Origin: Bin87 sp965220505
Lineage (GTDB): Bacteria; Chloroflexota; Dehalococcoidia; Lucifugimonadales; UBA3495
NCBI GenBank assembly: GCA_965220505.1
Contig: CBDCQE010000001.1
Location: forward strand, 806,001-870,000
Direction of reading: 5' to 3'
Length of the DNA: 64,000 bases
A model generated the notes under the pieces. The model searched no databases, had not been told where the DNA came from, and worked only from the letters and a program-made list of their open reading frames with translations. This document shows positions 32,523 to 41,596 of this stretch, in pieces (positions within the stretch are counted from its first letter, which is position 1; every line of letters starts with the position of its first letter). Both the position numbers and the translations under genes were made by a program.

Positions 32523-35500
32523 ATGGCGCTTACTGGATTGCTTTCGCTGTTTGCGGCACAACCGAGGATGCGGCAGCATCTGCGGAACCTGGAGCGGCCG
32601 GGGGCGCGCGGGAACCTGGCAATCGATGGCGACCACCAGGCGGTATATGTTGGAGCACTTTGGCAACTGCAACAGCGGCCCGTTGTGGTGATCACGCCCC
32701 GACTGGAGGACGCACGGCGGCTGCACGACCAACTGGTGGAGTACCTGGGTGACGAGGCGTCGGTGCACCTGTTGCCCGAGCCGGAAGTGCTGCCTTTCGA
32801 GCGACTGGCGGTCGATGCGCGAACGGGCAACCAACGACTGTCCGCGCTGGCGGCGCTGGCAAGCTACGACCCCAAGGAGGCTGACGGCGCGATACCGCTG
32901 GTCGTCACTTCGCTCGCTTCGGCGCTTCGGCTGACGCTTTCGCCTGAGCTGGCGACCGGTCGCCATCCCAGCATGGAATACGCCCACGAATTGACGAAAG
33001 GCCGGAGAATCGGGTCAATTGACGCGCTGCTCGCCGCCTGGGTCGAACTGGGATACCAGCGGGAACCCCAGGTAGAGATTCCCGGCACCTTCAGCCTGCG
33101 GGGCGGCATCTTGGACGTTTTCCCGACCAACGCCGGCCTGCCCTACCGGGTGGAGATGTGGGACGATGAAGTCGACACCATCCGGCGTTTCGACCCGGAG
33201 ACGCAAAGGTCAGTGGGCGATGCCGACCGTGTTGCCATCGTGCCGGCTCGCGAGCAGCTTCCCGAGCTTTGCGATACCGCGTGGTTCGACGAGCGGCGCG
33301 GCAAGATAGACCTGAGCGGGTGCAACGGGGGAACCGTTGCCCGGTTCCAGGAAGAGCTGGCGCATCTGCTGACCGAACCGAACGCGGAGACTCTGGCCTT
33401 TTACAACGGGTTCCTGAACCGTCACACGCTGGCCGATTACCTGCCGGCTGACACTATCGTCGTGATGGATCGGCCCAACCGGCTGGCCGGGGAAGCGGAG
33501 GAGCAGGAGGCCAAGTACGAGCAGCAGCGAGCCAACCGGCAGGACCGGGGTGAACTCCCCTACGGGTTTCCGTCCCCGTCCGCAGATTGGGACAGCATCA
33601 TCCAGAGGATGCGCACTGCCGGCACAACTACCGTGAGCATGGAGCGCTGGGGTACCGAAGAATCGCCAACGATGTTGCAGCCGCTACCCGACCAGAGCGC
33701 GGGCCTTACCCACTTCACCGATGATGTGGCAAACAGGGTCACCACCGGCGGAGCGGTAGTAGCCGTCACGCAGCACACCGCGCGATTGGTCCAGGTGCTG
33801 GAGGAGGCTGGGGTATCGGCGACGCTGGCAGACGACGTGACGGCGCGGCCGAGAGCCGGCCGGGTGCAGGTCTTGACCGGCGCGTTGAGCAAGGGTTGGC
33901 AGACGGAGGCAACGGACAACGAGCCGTCGGTTGCGGTCTACAGCGACGCGGAACTGTTCGGTACGGTGAAGCGCCGGAGCTACCGCCCGTCCCGCACGAG
34001 GCGGGACCTGGGCGATGCGGTATCCCTGGGGGACCTGACGCCGGGCAGCTTCGTGGTCCACATCGACCACGGCGTCGCCAAGTTCGTCGGCACGACCCAC
34101 CTAGAGTCCACGGGCGACGACCGGGAGTACCTGGTCCTGGAATACGCCGAGGACGACCGGCTCTACGTGCCCACCGAACAGCTGGACCGCCTGGGAGCAT
34201 ACGTGGCCGCCACCGACCAGCCGCCGACCCTCACCCGCCTGGGCGGCAGCGAATGGCAGCGGATCAAGGATCGGGCCAAAGGCGCCGCCCGGGAGATCGC
34301 CGAGGAGTTGCTCCGGCTCTACGCCGTCCGTGAAACGGTGAGCGGACACCGGTTCGGGCCGGATGCCGCCTGGCAGAGGGATCTGGAAGATTCGTTCCCG
34401 TACCAGGAAACTCCCGATCAGATGCAGGCCATCGACGAAGTCAAGAATGACATGGAGGCCGACAAGCCCATGGACCGCCTGATCTGCGGCGACGTGGGTT
34501 ACGGCAAGACCGAAGTCGCATTGCGGGCAGCGTTCAAGACGGTAAACGAGGGTATGCAGGTGGCGATTCTGGTGCCGACGACCGTGCTCGCCCAGCAACA
34601 CTACGCCACGTTCGCGGAGAGGCTCGCCCCCTATCCGGTGAAGGTGGAGGTCCTGAGCCGGTTCCGGACGCAGAAAGAGCAGGACGAGGTGGTGGAAGCG
34701 GCAAAGTCCGGGATGGTGGACATCGTGATCGGCACGCACCGCATCCTGCAAAAGGACGTGGGCTTCAAAAACCTGGGGCTGGTGATCATCGACGAGGAGC
34801 ACCGGTTCGGGGTAGCCCACAAGGAACGCCTGAAGCAGATGCGCGCGGAAGTGGACGTGATGACGCTGAGCGCGACGCCCATCCCCCGGACGCTGCACAT
34901 GGCGCTGGCCGGCGTGCGGGACATGAGCGTGATTCACACCCCGCCGGAAGCGCGGCTGCCCGTCAAGACTTTCGTTTCTGAAGACGGTGCCGAGCCGGTG
35001 AGGGAGGCGATACTCAGGGAGCTGGAAAGAGACGGGCAGGTGTTTTTCCTGCACAACCGCGTGCGGACGATCCACAACATAGCCGAAGAGTTGGGCAAGC
35101 TGGTGCCCGAGGCTCGAATACTGGTGGGCCACGGACAGATGCCCGAATCGGAACTGGAAGAGGTGATGGTGGCGTTCGCCAACCGGGAAGCCGACGTGCT
35201 GGTCTGCACCACGATCATCGAGTCCGGACTCGATATGCCCAACGTGAACACCATCATCATCGACCGGGCGGACCGGTTCGGGTTGGCCCAGCTCTACCAA
35301 CTGCGCGGCCGGGTCGGCCGGGGAGACCACCGGGCCTACGCCTACCTGCTGCTGCCGGACAACCAGGAGATCACCGAGGCTGCCAGCAAGCGCATCCACG
35401 CCATCCTGGAAGCCAATGAACTGGGGGCCGGGTTCCGTATCGCCATGCGCGACCTGGAGATCCGGGGCGCGGGCAATCTGCTGGGCGCAGACCAGAGCGG

Positions 35501-36161
35501 ACAGATCCATGCGGTGGGGCTCAACCTGTACTCCGAGTTGCTCAACCAGGCGGTGCAGGACCTGGTGAACGGCAATGCCGGCGAAACCAGCGTCGAGACG
35601 CAACCTCCTCCGCGCATCGACCTGCAAGTGCCCGCGTTCATACCCCCGGGCTACATCGACCACATGCCGGCCCGGCTGGCTTTCTATCAGAGGCTGTCCA
35701 ACATCACCGACCGGGCGCAGATCGCCGCGGTGCAGGCCGACATGGAAGACCGGTTCGGGCCGCTGCCGCAGGAGGTCAGCCATCTGCTGGCGATCACGGA
35801 CCTGCGCTGTCTGGGTGCGACAGCCGGAGTCGAGTCGATGGCCGGCGGCAGCGACGGCATCATCACCGTGGTGTTTCGGCATCCTGTGGGTGACGCGCGA
35901 CAGGCGTTGCAAAATAAGATGGGGCCAGGAATCCGGGTCGGCCGGCGCGACATGGAAGTGCGGACGGCAGGCGACACGGATTTCGGGGTGGCGCGCCTGG
36001 GACGAGCGCTGCGCCGGGTGGCATCGTTCGTCGATGATATGCACGCGGCGCTGGAAGCAGCCGCGGAACCGGCTCAGACGACGGATCAGGTTCCTCCGGA
36101 TCCACCGTCCCGGGGCAGGAGACGGCGACGGCCGGCGAGGCAGCCGGTCGCCGTCGATTGA
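32523..36161 (+). CDS. mfd: Transcription-repair coupling factor
   Basis: SF2 translocase that removes stalled RNA polymerase and recruits UvrA; 1212 aa, near the usual length. In order: the UvrB-like region (IPGTFSLRGGILDVFPTNA), the RNA-polymerase-interaction segment (FVVHIDHGVAKFVGT, YLVLEYAEDDRLYVP), Walker A GDVGYGKTEVALRAAF, DEEH box IIDEEHRFGV, SATPIPRTLHMALAG, the helicase C-terminal domain with LYQLRGRVGRGDHRAYAYLL, and the TRCF C-terminal domain (about 1010-1110). The C-terminus is a basic tail (SRGRRRRRPARQ). Its stop is 3 bp from the convergent DUF4349 gene. Confidence 0.97.
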   Translation: MALTGLLSLFAAQPRMRQHLRNLERPGARGNLAIDGDHQAVYVGALWQLQQRPVVVITPRLEDARRLHDQLVEYLGDEASVHLLPEPEVLPFERLAVDARTGNQRLSALAALASYDPKEADGAIPLVVTSLASALRLTLSPELATGRHPSMEYAHELTKGRRIGSIDALLAAWVELGYQREPQVEIPGTFSLRGGILDVFPTNAGLPYRVEMWDDEVDTIRRFDPETQRSVGDADRVAIVPAREQLPELCDTAWFDERRGKIDLSGCNGGTVARFQEELAHLLTEPNAETLAFYNGFLNRHTLADYLPADTIVVMDRPNRLAGEAEEQEAKYEQQRANRQDRGELPYGFPSPSADWDSIIQRMRTAGTTTVSMERWGTEESPTMLQPLPDQSAGLTHFTDDVANRVTTGGAVVAVTQHTARLVQVLEEAGVSATLADDVTARPRAGRVQVLTGALSKGWQTEATDNEPSVAVYSDAELFGTVKRRSYRPSRTRRDLGDAVSLGDLTPGSFVVHIDHGVAKFVGTTHLESTGDDREYLVLEYAEDDRLYVPTEQLDRLGAYVAATDQPPTLTRLGGSEWQRIKDRAKGAAREIAEELLRLYAVRETVSGHRFGPDAAWQRDLEDSFPYQETPDQMQAIDEVKNDMEADKPMDRLICGDVGYGKTEVALRAAFKTVNEGMQVAILVPTTVLAQQHYATFAERLAPYPVKVEVLSRFRTQKEQDEVVEAAKSGMVDIVIGTHRILQKDVGFKNLGLVIIDEEHRFGVAHKERLKQMRAEVDVMTLSATPIPRTLHMALAGVRDMSVIHTPPEARLPVKTFVSEDGAEPVREAILRELERDGQVFFLHNRVRTIHNIAEELGKLVPEARILVGHGQMPESELEEVMVAFANREADVLVCTTIIESGLDMPNVNTIIIDRADRFGLAQLYQLRGRVGRGDHRAYAYLLLPDNQEITEAASKRIHAILEANELGAGFRIAMRDLEIRGAGNLLGADQSGQIHAVGLNLYSELLNQAVQDLVNGNAGETSVETQPPPRIDLQVPAFIPPGYIDHMPARLAFYQRLSNITDRAQIAAVQADMEDRFGPLPQEVSHLLAITDLRCLGATAGVESMAGGSDGIITVVFRHPVGDARQALQNKMGPGIRVGRRDMEVRTAGDTDFGVARLGRALRRVASFVDDMHAALEAAAEPAQTTDQVPPDPPSRGRRRRRPARQPVAVD

Positions 36162-36164
36162 GCC

Positions 36165-37802
36165 CTACTCGGTGCTGGCGTTTTCCAGATCTACCACGCT
36201 GCCGATTTCTGCGGGCTGGTTCCTGCGACCGCGCCGCCGCCGGAATGTTATGGTCACGATGATGACAGCGACGATCACGGCGATGATAGCAACGACCACG
36301 CCGATGATGATCCACGTTTCTACATCAGAGTATTCGGTGAACACAGATACCTGAAGTCTGGCGTCGGGGGCGTCCGAGGCGGGGTCCTGACCGACCGCGT
36401 TGTAATTCCAGCGGTCGATCTCGCCCAGGCTGGCGCCGTATTCCATGATGTCCCGCAGATCGGATGACTTGACCACCAGCGCCATCTCCAGGGTGACGAA
36501 TTCGTCCTCGTCTCGCCTGGTTTCGCTCCAGCTATCCACGTAACCGCCCAGAGATTCCGCCCGGGACCGGATCTGCCCGGCGACGGACAGCGGATCGGAG
36601 GCGGCCAGCGCCAGAGACGCCTCCAGGTTCACGTTGGAGCGGATGGCCAGGGTGAAGCGGGCATCGGGCACCTCGTTGAGCGGCGCCGGGCCTACGGACG
36701 TGAGCTGCCGGCCGGACGGCGCGCCCAGGGTCGCCGCATAGTCCATCAGCGGGGCCAGATCGGCAGGCTTGACGAACACGATCAAATCGACCGCACGACC
36801 CCCACCCGCATCGTACGAACGCTTCTGGCCCACGTAACCGTCCAGTGCGTTAACGCGGGCGACGACAGCATCGGCCGCGGCGGACGGGTCTCCCGTGGAG
36901 ACTTCCAGGTTGCCCACCGGAGGATCGGCAGCGTACTGCGCGGGCAAACGGAGGTTAACCGTGATGAGAGAGGTAGCCACGCGGCCGGTCAGATCGCGCT
37001 GGGTGGCTTCGACGTGCTCAATGTCGGAACGTACCTCGGCGATACGCTGCTCGATCTGGATGATGTCCTCCACAGTGGGAGCGTTTTCGAGCAGGGTAAC
37101 GAGCCGTTCCTCCTGGGCGTACCAAGCCTTAAGGCGGGCCTCGTTGTCGATCAGCCTTTCGGTAACGTCCGTCGAGGAAACGCCTTCGTCGGTGACGCGC
37201 CCCAGGGTACGCAGGGATTCGAGCCCGCTGTCCAGGCGGTCGGCCGGCACGCGAATGCGAACGGTGGCGGAACGGTAACCGGCTTCTCCGAAAACTTCAG
37301 AAGATTCGACCCAGCCTCCGCTTTGAACAGCCAGAGACTCAACCCGACGCACGTTGGCATCGATGTCCGTAACCTCCAGAGTGATCCACGACTCCACGAT
37401 CAATTTTCGCGCCGATTGGGGTTGAGGCGAGTCGGAGACCTGGGGCTGTTGTGGCCGCGCTGCAGCGGACTGCTGTGACGCTGCCACTGGAACGGCTGTG
37501 GGAACCGCCCGCGCGGCGGCCGGGGCCGCGGGCGCCGCTGTGGCGGCGGGAGAGGAGGAGTAGGCCAACGTAGCGACCATTTCGGGTTGTCCGCGCAAAC
37601 CGCCGGCTCCATCGGCTCCAGCCGGGCCGGGAGCGCCTGCTGAGCCCGAATATAGCTGTTCAACCTCGCGATCGACGGAAGCATCTTCAGCGTACTGCGC
37701 CATAGCCGGCGCCTCCGCTGACTGGCCGCAGGCGAGTGCCAACACCGCCAAGACCAGCAGGAGTGTGGGCAACCAGGCCCTTCTCAGGTTACGCATACGC
37801 AT
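36165..37802 (-). CDS. DUF4349-type membrane-anchored lipoprotein with collagen-like tract
   Basis: 545 aa. The start at 37802 lies 8 nt after a GGGGG-rich ribosome site; the long upstream extension of the frame runs antisense through the tRNA and is rejected. A lipoprotein signal ends in lipobox LALAC (C25). Residues 53-73 are seven Gly-X-Y triplets (GAPGPAGADG core). An Ala/Pro/Gln linker follows to about 130. Three related modules then each carry a 'GG-W/Y-V' turn and a 'rtLG/atLG/asLG' segment (for example LAVQSGGWVESSEVFG and ESLGGYVDSWSETRR). A coiled-coil region surrounds TERLIDNEARLKAWYAQEER. A C-terminal membrane helix (WIIIGVVVAIIAVIVAVII) and a basic tail end it. It is probably a cell-surface protein anchored at both ends; function unknown. 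Confidence 0.8.
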   Translation of the reverse strand: MRMRNLRRAWLPTLLLVLAVLALACGQSAEAPAMAQYAEDASVDREVEQLYSGSAGAPGPAGADGAGGLRGQPEMVATLAYSSSPAATAAPAAPAAARAVPTAVPVAASQQSAAARPQQPQVSDSPQPQSARKLIVESWITLEVTDIDANVRRVESLAVQSGGWVESSEVFGEAGYRSATVRIRVPADRLDSGLESLRTLGRVTDEGVSSTDVTERLIDNEARLKAWYAQEERLVTLLENAPTVEDIIQIEQRIAEVRSDIEHVEATQRDLTGRVATSLITVNLRLPAQYAADPPVGNLEVSTGDPSAAADAVVARVNALDGYVGQKRSYDAGGGRAVDLIVFVKPADLAPLMDYAATLGAPSGRQLTSVGPAPLNEVPDARFTLAIRSNVNLEASLALAASDPLSVAGQIRSRAESLGGYVDSWSETRRDEDEFVTLEMALVVKSSDLRDIMEYGASLGEIDRWNYNAVGQDPASDAPDARLQVSVFTEYSDVETWIIIGVVVAIIAVIVAVIIVTITFRRRRGRRNQPAEIGSVVDLENASTE

Positions 37803-37854
37803 GTCAACTGCCCCCTTCCAACTGCCCATCATACGCAATCGCACTGTGATCAGT

Positions 37855-37885
37855 TTGCGGAACGTGGCTGCGGGTATGCTACAAT
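37855..37885 (+). promoter_or_regulatory. Promoter of tRNA-Pro
   Basis: TACAAT (37880-37885) preceded by TGC gives an extended -10, and TTGCGG (37855-37860) is a weak -35 at 19 bp. The tRNA begins 12 bases after the -10, which is close to ideal for transcription starting just before the mature end. Confidence 0.5.
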
Positions 37886-37896
37886 CTGAATATAGT

Positions 37897-37972
37897 CGGG
37901 GTGTAGCGCAGTGGCTAGCGCGCCACGTTCGGGACGTGGAGGTCGGTGGTTCGAATCCACTCACCCCGACCA
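37897..37972 (+). tRNA. tRNA-Pro (anticodon CGG)
   Basis: Full cloverleaf. The acceptor stem CGGGGTG pairs with CACCCCG, followed by A and an encoded CCA. The anticodon stem CCACG/CGTGG encloses loop TTCGGGA, giving anticodon CGG. The T arm contains GGTTCGAATCC. It lies between the divergent DUF4349 gene and the FAD oxidase gene. Confidence 0.95.
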
Positions 37973-38000
37973 TTATTTTTGCCCGAACGGGAGGGACGCG

Positions 38001-39614
38001 ATGGCGCGCCGCAGTTTCTGGGCCTGGGGCATGGAGGACCGGGAGCCGTCGCCGGCCGATTATGCGGCGATGGCCGAGCGGATAAACCGCAGGTACGGCG
38101 TAGCGCTGCCGGCTCCGAAGCCCCCAACCGACGCCGACCTCAATCTTCGCCGGCCGCGCTTCACGCCGCACCCGCTGGTCGCCGAGTTCTGCACCATGGA
38201 CGACCATGACCGGGCAGCGCACACCTACGGGCGCAGCTTCCGGGACCGCATCCGCGGGTTCAATTGCGAGTTCCCAAACCCTCCGGACGTGATCGCCTAC
38301 CCACGCACCGAGGAGGAGGTCACGCGGGTGCTGGACTGGTGCGCCAACTCCAACATCGTGGCGATCCCCTACGGCGGCGGCAGCACAGTGGTGGCCGGGG
38401 TAGAGCCTCCGGAAGCCGACAAGGTCTGCACGATTGACCTTACTCGGCTGGACCAAGTGCTGGAGGTGGACGCCACCTCCCGCGCGGCCCGGATCCAGGC
38501 CGGCGCACTGGGGCCGGACCTTGAATCGCAACTGCGCCCTCACGGCTACACGCTGCGCCACTTCCCGCAGAGCTTCGAATTCTCCACGCTGGGCGGCTGG
38601 ATCGCCACCCGCAGCGGCGGCCATTACGCGACCAACCATACGCACATCGACGACTTTGTGGAGTCGGTGCGCATGGTGACGCCGGCCGGCGTGTGGGAAT
38701 CCCGCCGGCTACCGGGCAGCGGCGCCGGGCCATCGCCTGACCGGATGGTGGTCGGCAGCGAGGGCATCCTGGGGATCATTACCGAGGCGTGGATGCGGAT
38801 ACAGGCGCGCCCGCGGTTCCGAGCTTCCGCCGGTGTGGTCTTCGACGGGATGCACGCCGCATCGGAAGGTGCGCGGCTGATCGCGCAGGCCAAGCAGTGG
38901 CCGGCCAACCTGCGGATGCTGGACCCGTCGGAAGCCGAAGACTTCGCGGGTCTGGACGGGAAACAGGCGCTGCTGATTATCGGGTTCGAGTCAGCGGAAA
39001 TCCCGCAGGGCGATAACATCCGCCAAGCGGTTGCTATTGCCAGGGATGCCGGGGGGACGATCAGCGAGGACGACATCGTGATCGCTGATGCGGCGGAACG
39101 CGCCGGCTCCTCGGCCGGCCGTCAGGGCGCCGTAGGGAACTGGCGGGATTCGTTCATCAACGCTCCCTACGAACGGAACGCGACGATTGGGTTCGGGATT
39201 GTAGCCGAGACGCTGGAAACAGCCATCACCTGGGAGCGCTGGCCGGCGATGGACGCGATGGTCCGCGGGGCGTTGGAGGATGCGCTCCAGCGCACCTGCG
39301 GCGGCGGGCGCGTATCCTGCCGCTTCACCCACGTGTATCCGGACGGGCCGGCGCCGTACTACACCTTTGAGGGCTTGGGACAGGTGGGCGGCGAGTTGGA
39401 AGCGCACGCCGAGATCAAGCAGGCGGCCTCGGACGCGGTGATGGCTGCCGGCGGAACCATCACCCACCACCACGCGGTGGGACGCTCCCACCGACCGTGG
39501 TATGACGAGCAGCGACCGGACCCGTTCGCGGAGGCGTTGCGGGCGGTGAAACGGTCGGTGGACCCCAACGGGATACTGAACCCGGGCGTGTTGATTGATC
39601 CGGCACGAGACTAA
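38001..39614 (+). CDS. FAD-linked oxidase (alkyl-DHAP-synthase-like, VAO family)
   Basis: PCMH-type flavoprotein, 537 aa. The ATG at 38001 follows GGGAGG; the longer frame begins inside the tRNA. The FAD domain shows PDVIAYPRTEEEVTRVLDWC, AIPYGGGSTVVAGVEP and IQAGALGPDLESQLRPHG, then GGWIATRSGGHYATNHTHID and MVVGSEGILGIITEA, the closest resemblance being to alkyldihydroxyacetonephosphate synthase and related FAD oxidases. The C-terminal lobe ends HHAVGRSHRPWYDEQR and DPNGILNPGVL. Ether-lipid synthesis is one option, but oxidation of a 2-hydroxy acid or other organic is equally possible. Confidence 0.85.
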   Translation: MARRSFWAWGMEDREPSPADYAAMAERINRRYGVALPAPKPPTDADLNLRRPRFTPHPLVAEFCTMDDHDRAAHTYGRSFRDRIRGFNCEFPNPPDVIAYPRTEEEVTRVLDWCANSNIVAIPYGGGSTVVAGVEPPEADKVCTIDLTRLDQVLEVDATSRAARIQAGALGPDLESQLRPHGYTLRHFPQSFEFSTLGGWIATRSGGHYATNHTHIDDFVESVRMVTPAGVWESRRLPGSGAGPSPDRMVVGSEGILGIITEAWMRIQARPRFRASAGVVFDGMHAASEGARLIAQAKQWPANLRMLDPSEAEDFAGLDGKQALLIIGFESAEIPQGDNIRQAVAIARDAGGTISEDDIVIADAAERAGSSAGRQGAVGNWRDSFINAPYERNATIGFGIVAETLETAITWERWPAMDAMVRGALEDALQRTCGGGRVSCRFTHVYPDGPAPYYTFEGLGQVGGELEAHAEIKQAASDAVMAAGGTITHHHAVGRSHRPWYDEQRPDPFAEALRAVKRSVDPNGILNPGVLIDPARD

Positions 39615-39668
39615 GTTTATAAGCGACAGCATCAGCGTCGGATGATTATTCACGGAGGGAGGCAGACT

Positions 39669-40460
39669 ATGGTAAGCAAACCCGTCGCCACCGGCTCGGA
39701 TCCGCCCCCGGAAACCGAAGACCCCAGCATCCATTACCCGGATACGGACGGTGAGCCATTGGCGGAGACCGAGTTCCAGTTCAACCCGCTGACGGAAATG
39801 GTTCATGCTCTCCGAGTACACTATGAAGACCGCCCGGATGTGTACGTGGCCGGCGATATGTTCGTGTATTATCGGATGAACGACGCCAGCGCCAACGTCG
39901 CGCCCGACGTGTTCGCGGTGTTTGGGGTGGACAAGCACACCCGTCGCTCTTACATGGTATGGCGGGAAGGCAAAGCGCCCGACTTCGTAATGGAAATCGC
40001 GTCGGCAGGTTCCTACGACCGGGACATTGGGCACAAGCGAAACGTGTATGCCGCCATCGGCGTGACGGAGTACTGGCGGTTCGACCCCCTGCGGGAATGC
40101 TTTGACCCACCGTTGGCCGGGGAGCGGCTGGCCGATGGTGTGTACGAACCCATTCCTGTAGCCGAGGATGCGGACGGCATATTGCGCGGGTACAGCGCAT
40201 TGTTGGGACTGGACATCTGCGTCAGGGATGACCTGCTACGACTATACGACCCAATCAACCGGAATTGGCTGCTCAACCTGTCCGAGGCGGAAGCGGCCCG
40301 CGTCCAAGCGGAAGCGGCACGAGCGGAAGCGGTAGCAGCCCGAGCTGTGGCAGAATCAGAGCGGGCAGAGCAGGCATCGGCCCTTCGGGCCGCGGCAGAA
40401 CGTAACCGGGCCTTGGAAGCCCTGCTGCGAGAGCACGGCATTTCACCTGACCCAGAATAG
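39669..40460 (+). CDS. Uma2/DUF820-family protein with coiled-coil tail
   Basis: 263 aa. The ATG at 39669 is preceded by GGAGGGAGG. The central domain (about residues 35-180) matches the Uma2 family, a restriction-endonuclease-like fold: VYVAGDMFVYYR, ANVAPDVFAVFGVD, APDFVMEIASAGSYDRD, KRNVYAAIGVTEYWRFDP. The PD...ExA spacing fits the PD-(D/E)XK core. The C-terminal 60 residues are an Ala/Glu/Arg helix with near-repeats of EAARA/EAVAARA, probably a coiled coil. Uma2 proteins are abundant in cyanobacteria and Chloroflexota but lack a demonstrated role. It lies 54 bp after the FAD oxidase and 35 bp before a dehydrogenase. Confidence 0.85.
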   Translation: MVSKPVATGSDPPPETEDPSIHYPDTDGEPLAETEFQFNPLTEMVHALRVHYEDRPDVYVAGDMFVYYRMNDASANVAPDVFAVFGVDKHTRRSYMVWREGKAPDFVMEIASAGSYDRDIGHKRNVYAAIGVTEYWRFDPLRECFDPPLAGERLADGVYEPIPVAEDADGILRGYSALLGLDICVRDDLLRLYDPINRNWLLNLSEAEAARVQAEAARAEAVAARAVAESERAEQASALRAAAERNRALEALLREHGISPDPE

Positions 40461-40495
40461 CATCGGCTATTGGAATCTGGTTGGAGGGACATAAA

Positions 40496-41524
40496 ATGCG
40501 CGGGGTAGTTTTCACCGGAGATAAAGAGGTCGAGATACGCACACTGCCTGATCCGCATCCTGGCCCTGGTGAGGTCGTCATCGCGATGAAGGCGTCGGGG
40601 CTATGCGGCAGCGACCTGCGGCACTACCGGGCCCCCAAGGCCGAGCGCGGCGATCCCGCCAATCTCAAAGTGGCGGGACATGAACCCTGCGGCGTGATTG
40701 CCGAAGTCGGACGCGGCGTCACGGAGGTCGCCGTCGGCGACCGAGTGATGATGCACCACTACACCGGCTGCCGGGCCTGCACCATGTGCCGGATCGGATA
40801 TACCCAGATGTGTCTCAATGGGTCGGTGGTCTACGGGACCGGCGCCAACGGCGGGCACGAGGATTTCCTGATTTGCCCGGCGTACACCTGCGTCAAGATG
40901 CCGGACGGCCTGGACTTTGACGAAGGTGCCGCCTGCGCGTGCGGCACCGGGACAGCATTCTGGGCGCTGAAGCGGCTGAACATATCCGGCGACGATACGC
41001 TGGCGATTTTCGGTCAGGGACCGGTGGGAGCCAGCGGGACCATGTTCGCCAAGGCGATGGGAGCGCGGGTGATCGCGGTGGACGTGGACACCGAACGGCT
41101 GGACTTGGCCCGGCGTCTGGGCGCCGACGTTTGCATCGACGCCGGTAGACAGAACCCGGTGGAAGCCATACGCGAACTCACCCACGGCGAAGGGTCGCCG
41201 GCCACGCTCGACTGCACGGGCCGACCCGAGGCGCGGATCAACGCTGTTGACTCGGCGATGCTGTGGGGGCGGGTCTGCTTTGTCGGTGAGGGAAACACTA
41301 CAACCTTCGACGTGAGCCCGCAGATCATCCACAAGCAACTGACCATCCTGGGGTCGTGGACCTTCAGCCTGAATGGACTGGAGGAGGTGGCCCGGTTCGT
41401 CGTGGACCGTAAGGTTCCGCTGAAGGAACTCTTCACCCACCGGTTCACATTGGATCAGGCCGACGAAGCGTACAAGCTGTTCGAAGCCGGCGGAACGGGA
41501 AAGGTGTGCTTCACTTGGGACTGA
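40496..41524 (+). CDS. Zinc-dependent alcohol/polyol dehydrogenase (MDR family)
   Basis: Medium-chain dehydrogenase, 342 aa, oxidising an alcohol with NAD(P). GGAGG lies 8 nt before the ATG at 40496. Catalytic zinc ligands appear in GLCGSDLRHY and GHEPCGVI. The structural zinc site is complete (CRACTMCRIGYTQMC, four Cys). The Rossmann motif is IFGQGPVGASGTMFAKAMGA with acidic VDVDTERL after it, suggesting NAD rather than NADP. It resembles the sorbitol/threonine-dehydrogenase-like group. The substrate is unassigned. A bidirectional palindrome follows. Confidence 0.9.
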   Translation: MRGVVFTGDKEVEIRTLPDPHPGPGEVVIAMKASGLCGSDLRHYRAPKAERGDPANLKVAGHEPCGVIAEVGRGVTEVAVGDRVMMHHYTGCRACTMCRIGYTQMCLNGSVVYGTGANGGHEDFLICPAYTCVKMPDGLDFDEGAACACGTGTAFWALKRLNISGDDTLAIFGQGPVGASGTMFAKAMGARVIAVDVDTERLDLARRLGADVCIDAGRQNPVEAIRELTHGEGSPATLDCTGRPEARINAVDSAMLWGRVCFVGEGNTTTFDVSPQIIHKQLTILGSWTFSLNGLEEVARFVVDRKVPLKELFTHRFTLDQADEAYKLFEAGGTGKVCFTWD

Positions 41525-41559
41525 ACCGACCGCGCCGAACAACAAACCCGACCAGCGAA

Positions 41560-41584
41560 GAGGGGCGCCTGATCAGCGCCCCTC
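41560..41584. terminator. Bidirectional palindrome between convergent genes
   Basis: GAGGGGCGC (41560-41568) and GCGCCCCTC (41576-41584) form a perfect 9-bp stem around CTGATCA. It lies between the dehydrogenase and the convergent LLM oxidoreductase. Confidence 0.65.
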
Positions 41585-41596
41585 CTGATTGGGAAG

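Noticed and set aside
34101..36044. 647-codon minus-strand reading frame
   Set aside because: Antisense to the helicase half of mfd; no start signal and no recognisable domain.
37803..38645. N-terminal extension of the DUF4349 protein frame
   Set aside because: The extra residues run antisense through tRNA-Pro and the FAD oxidase gene; a lipoprotein signal begins exactly at 37802.
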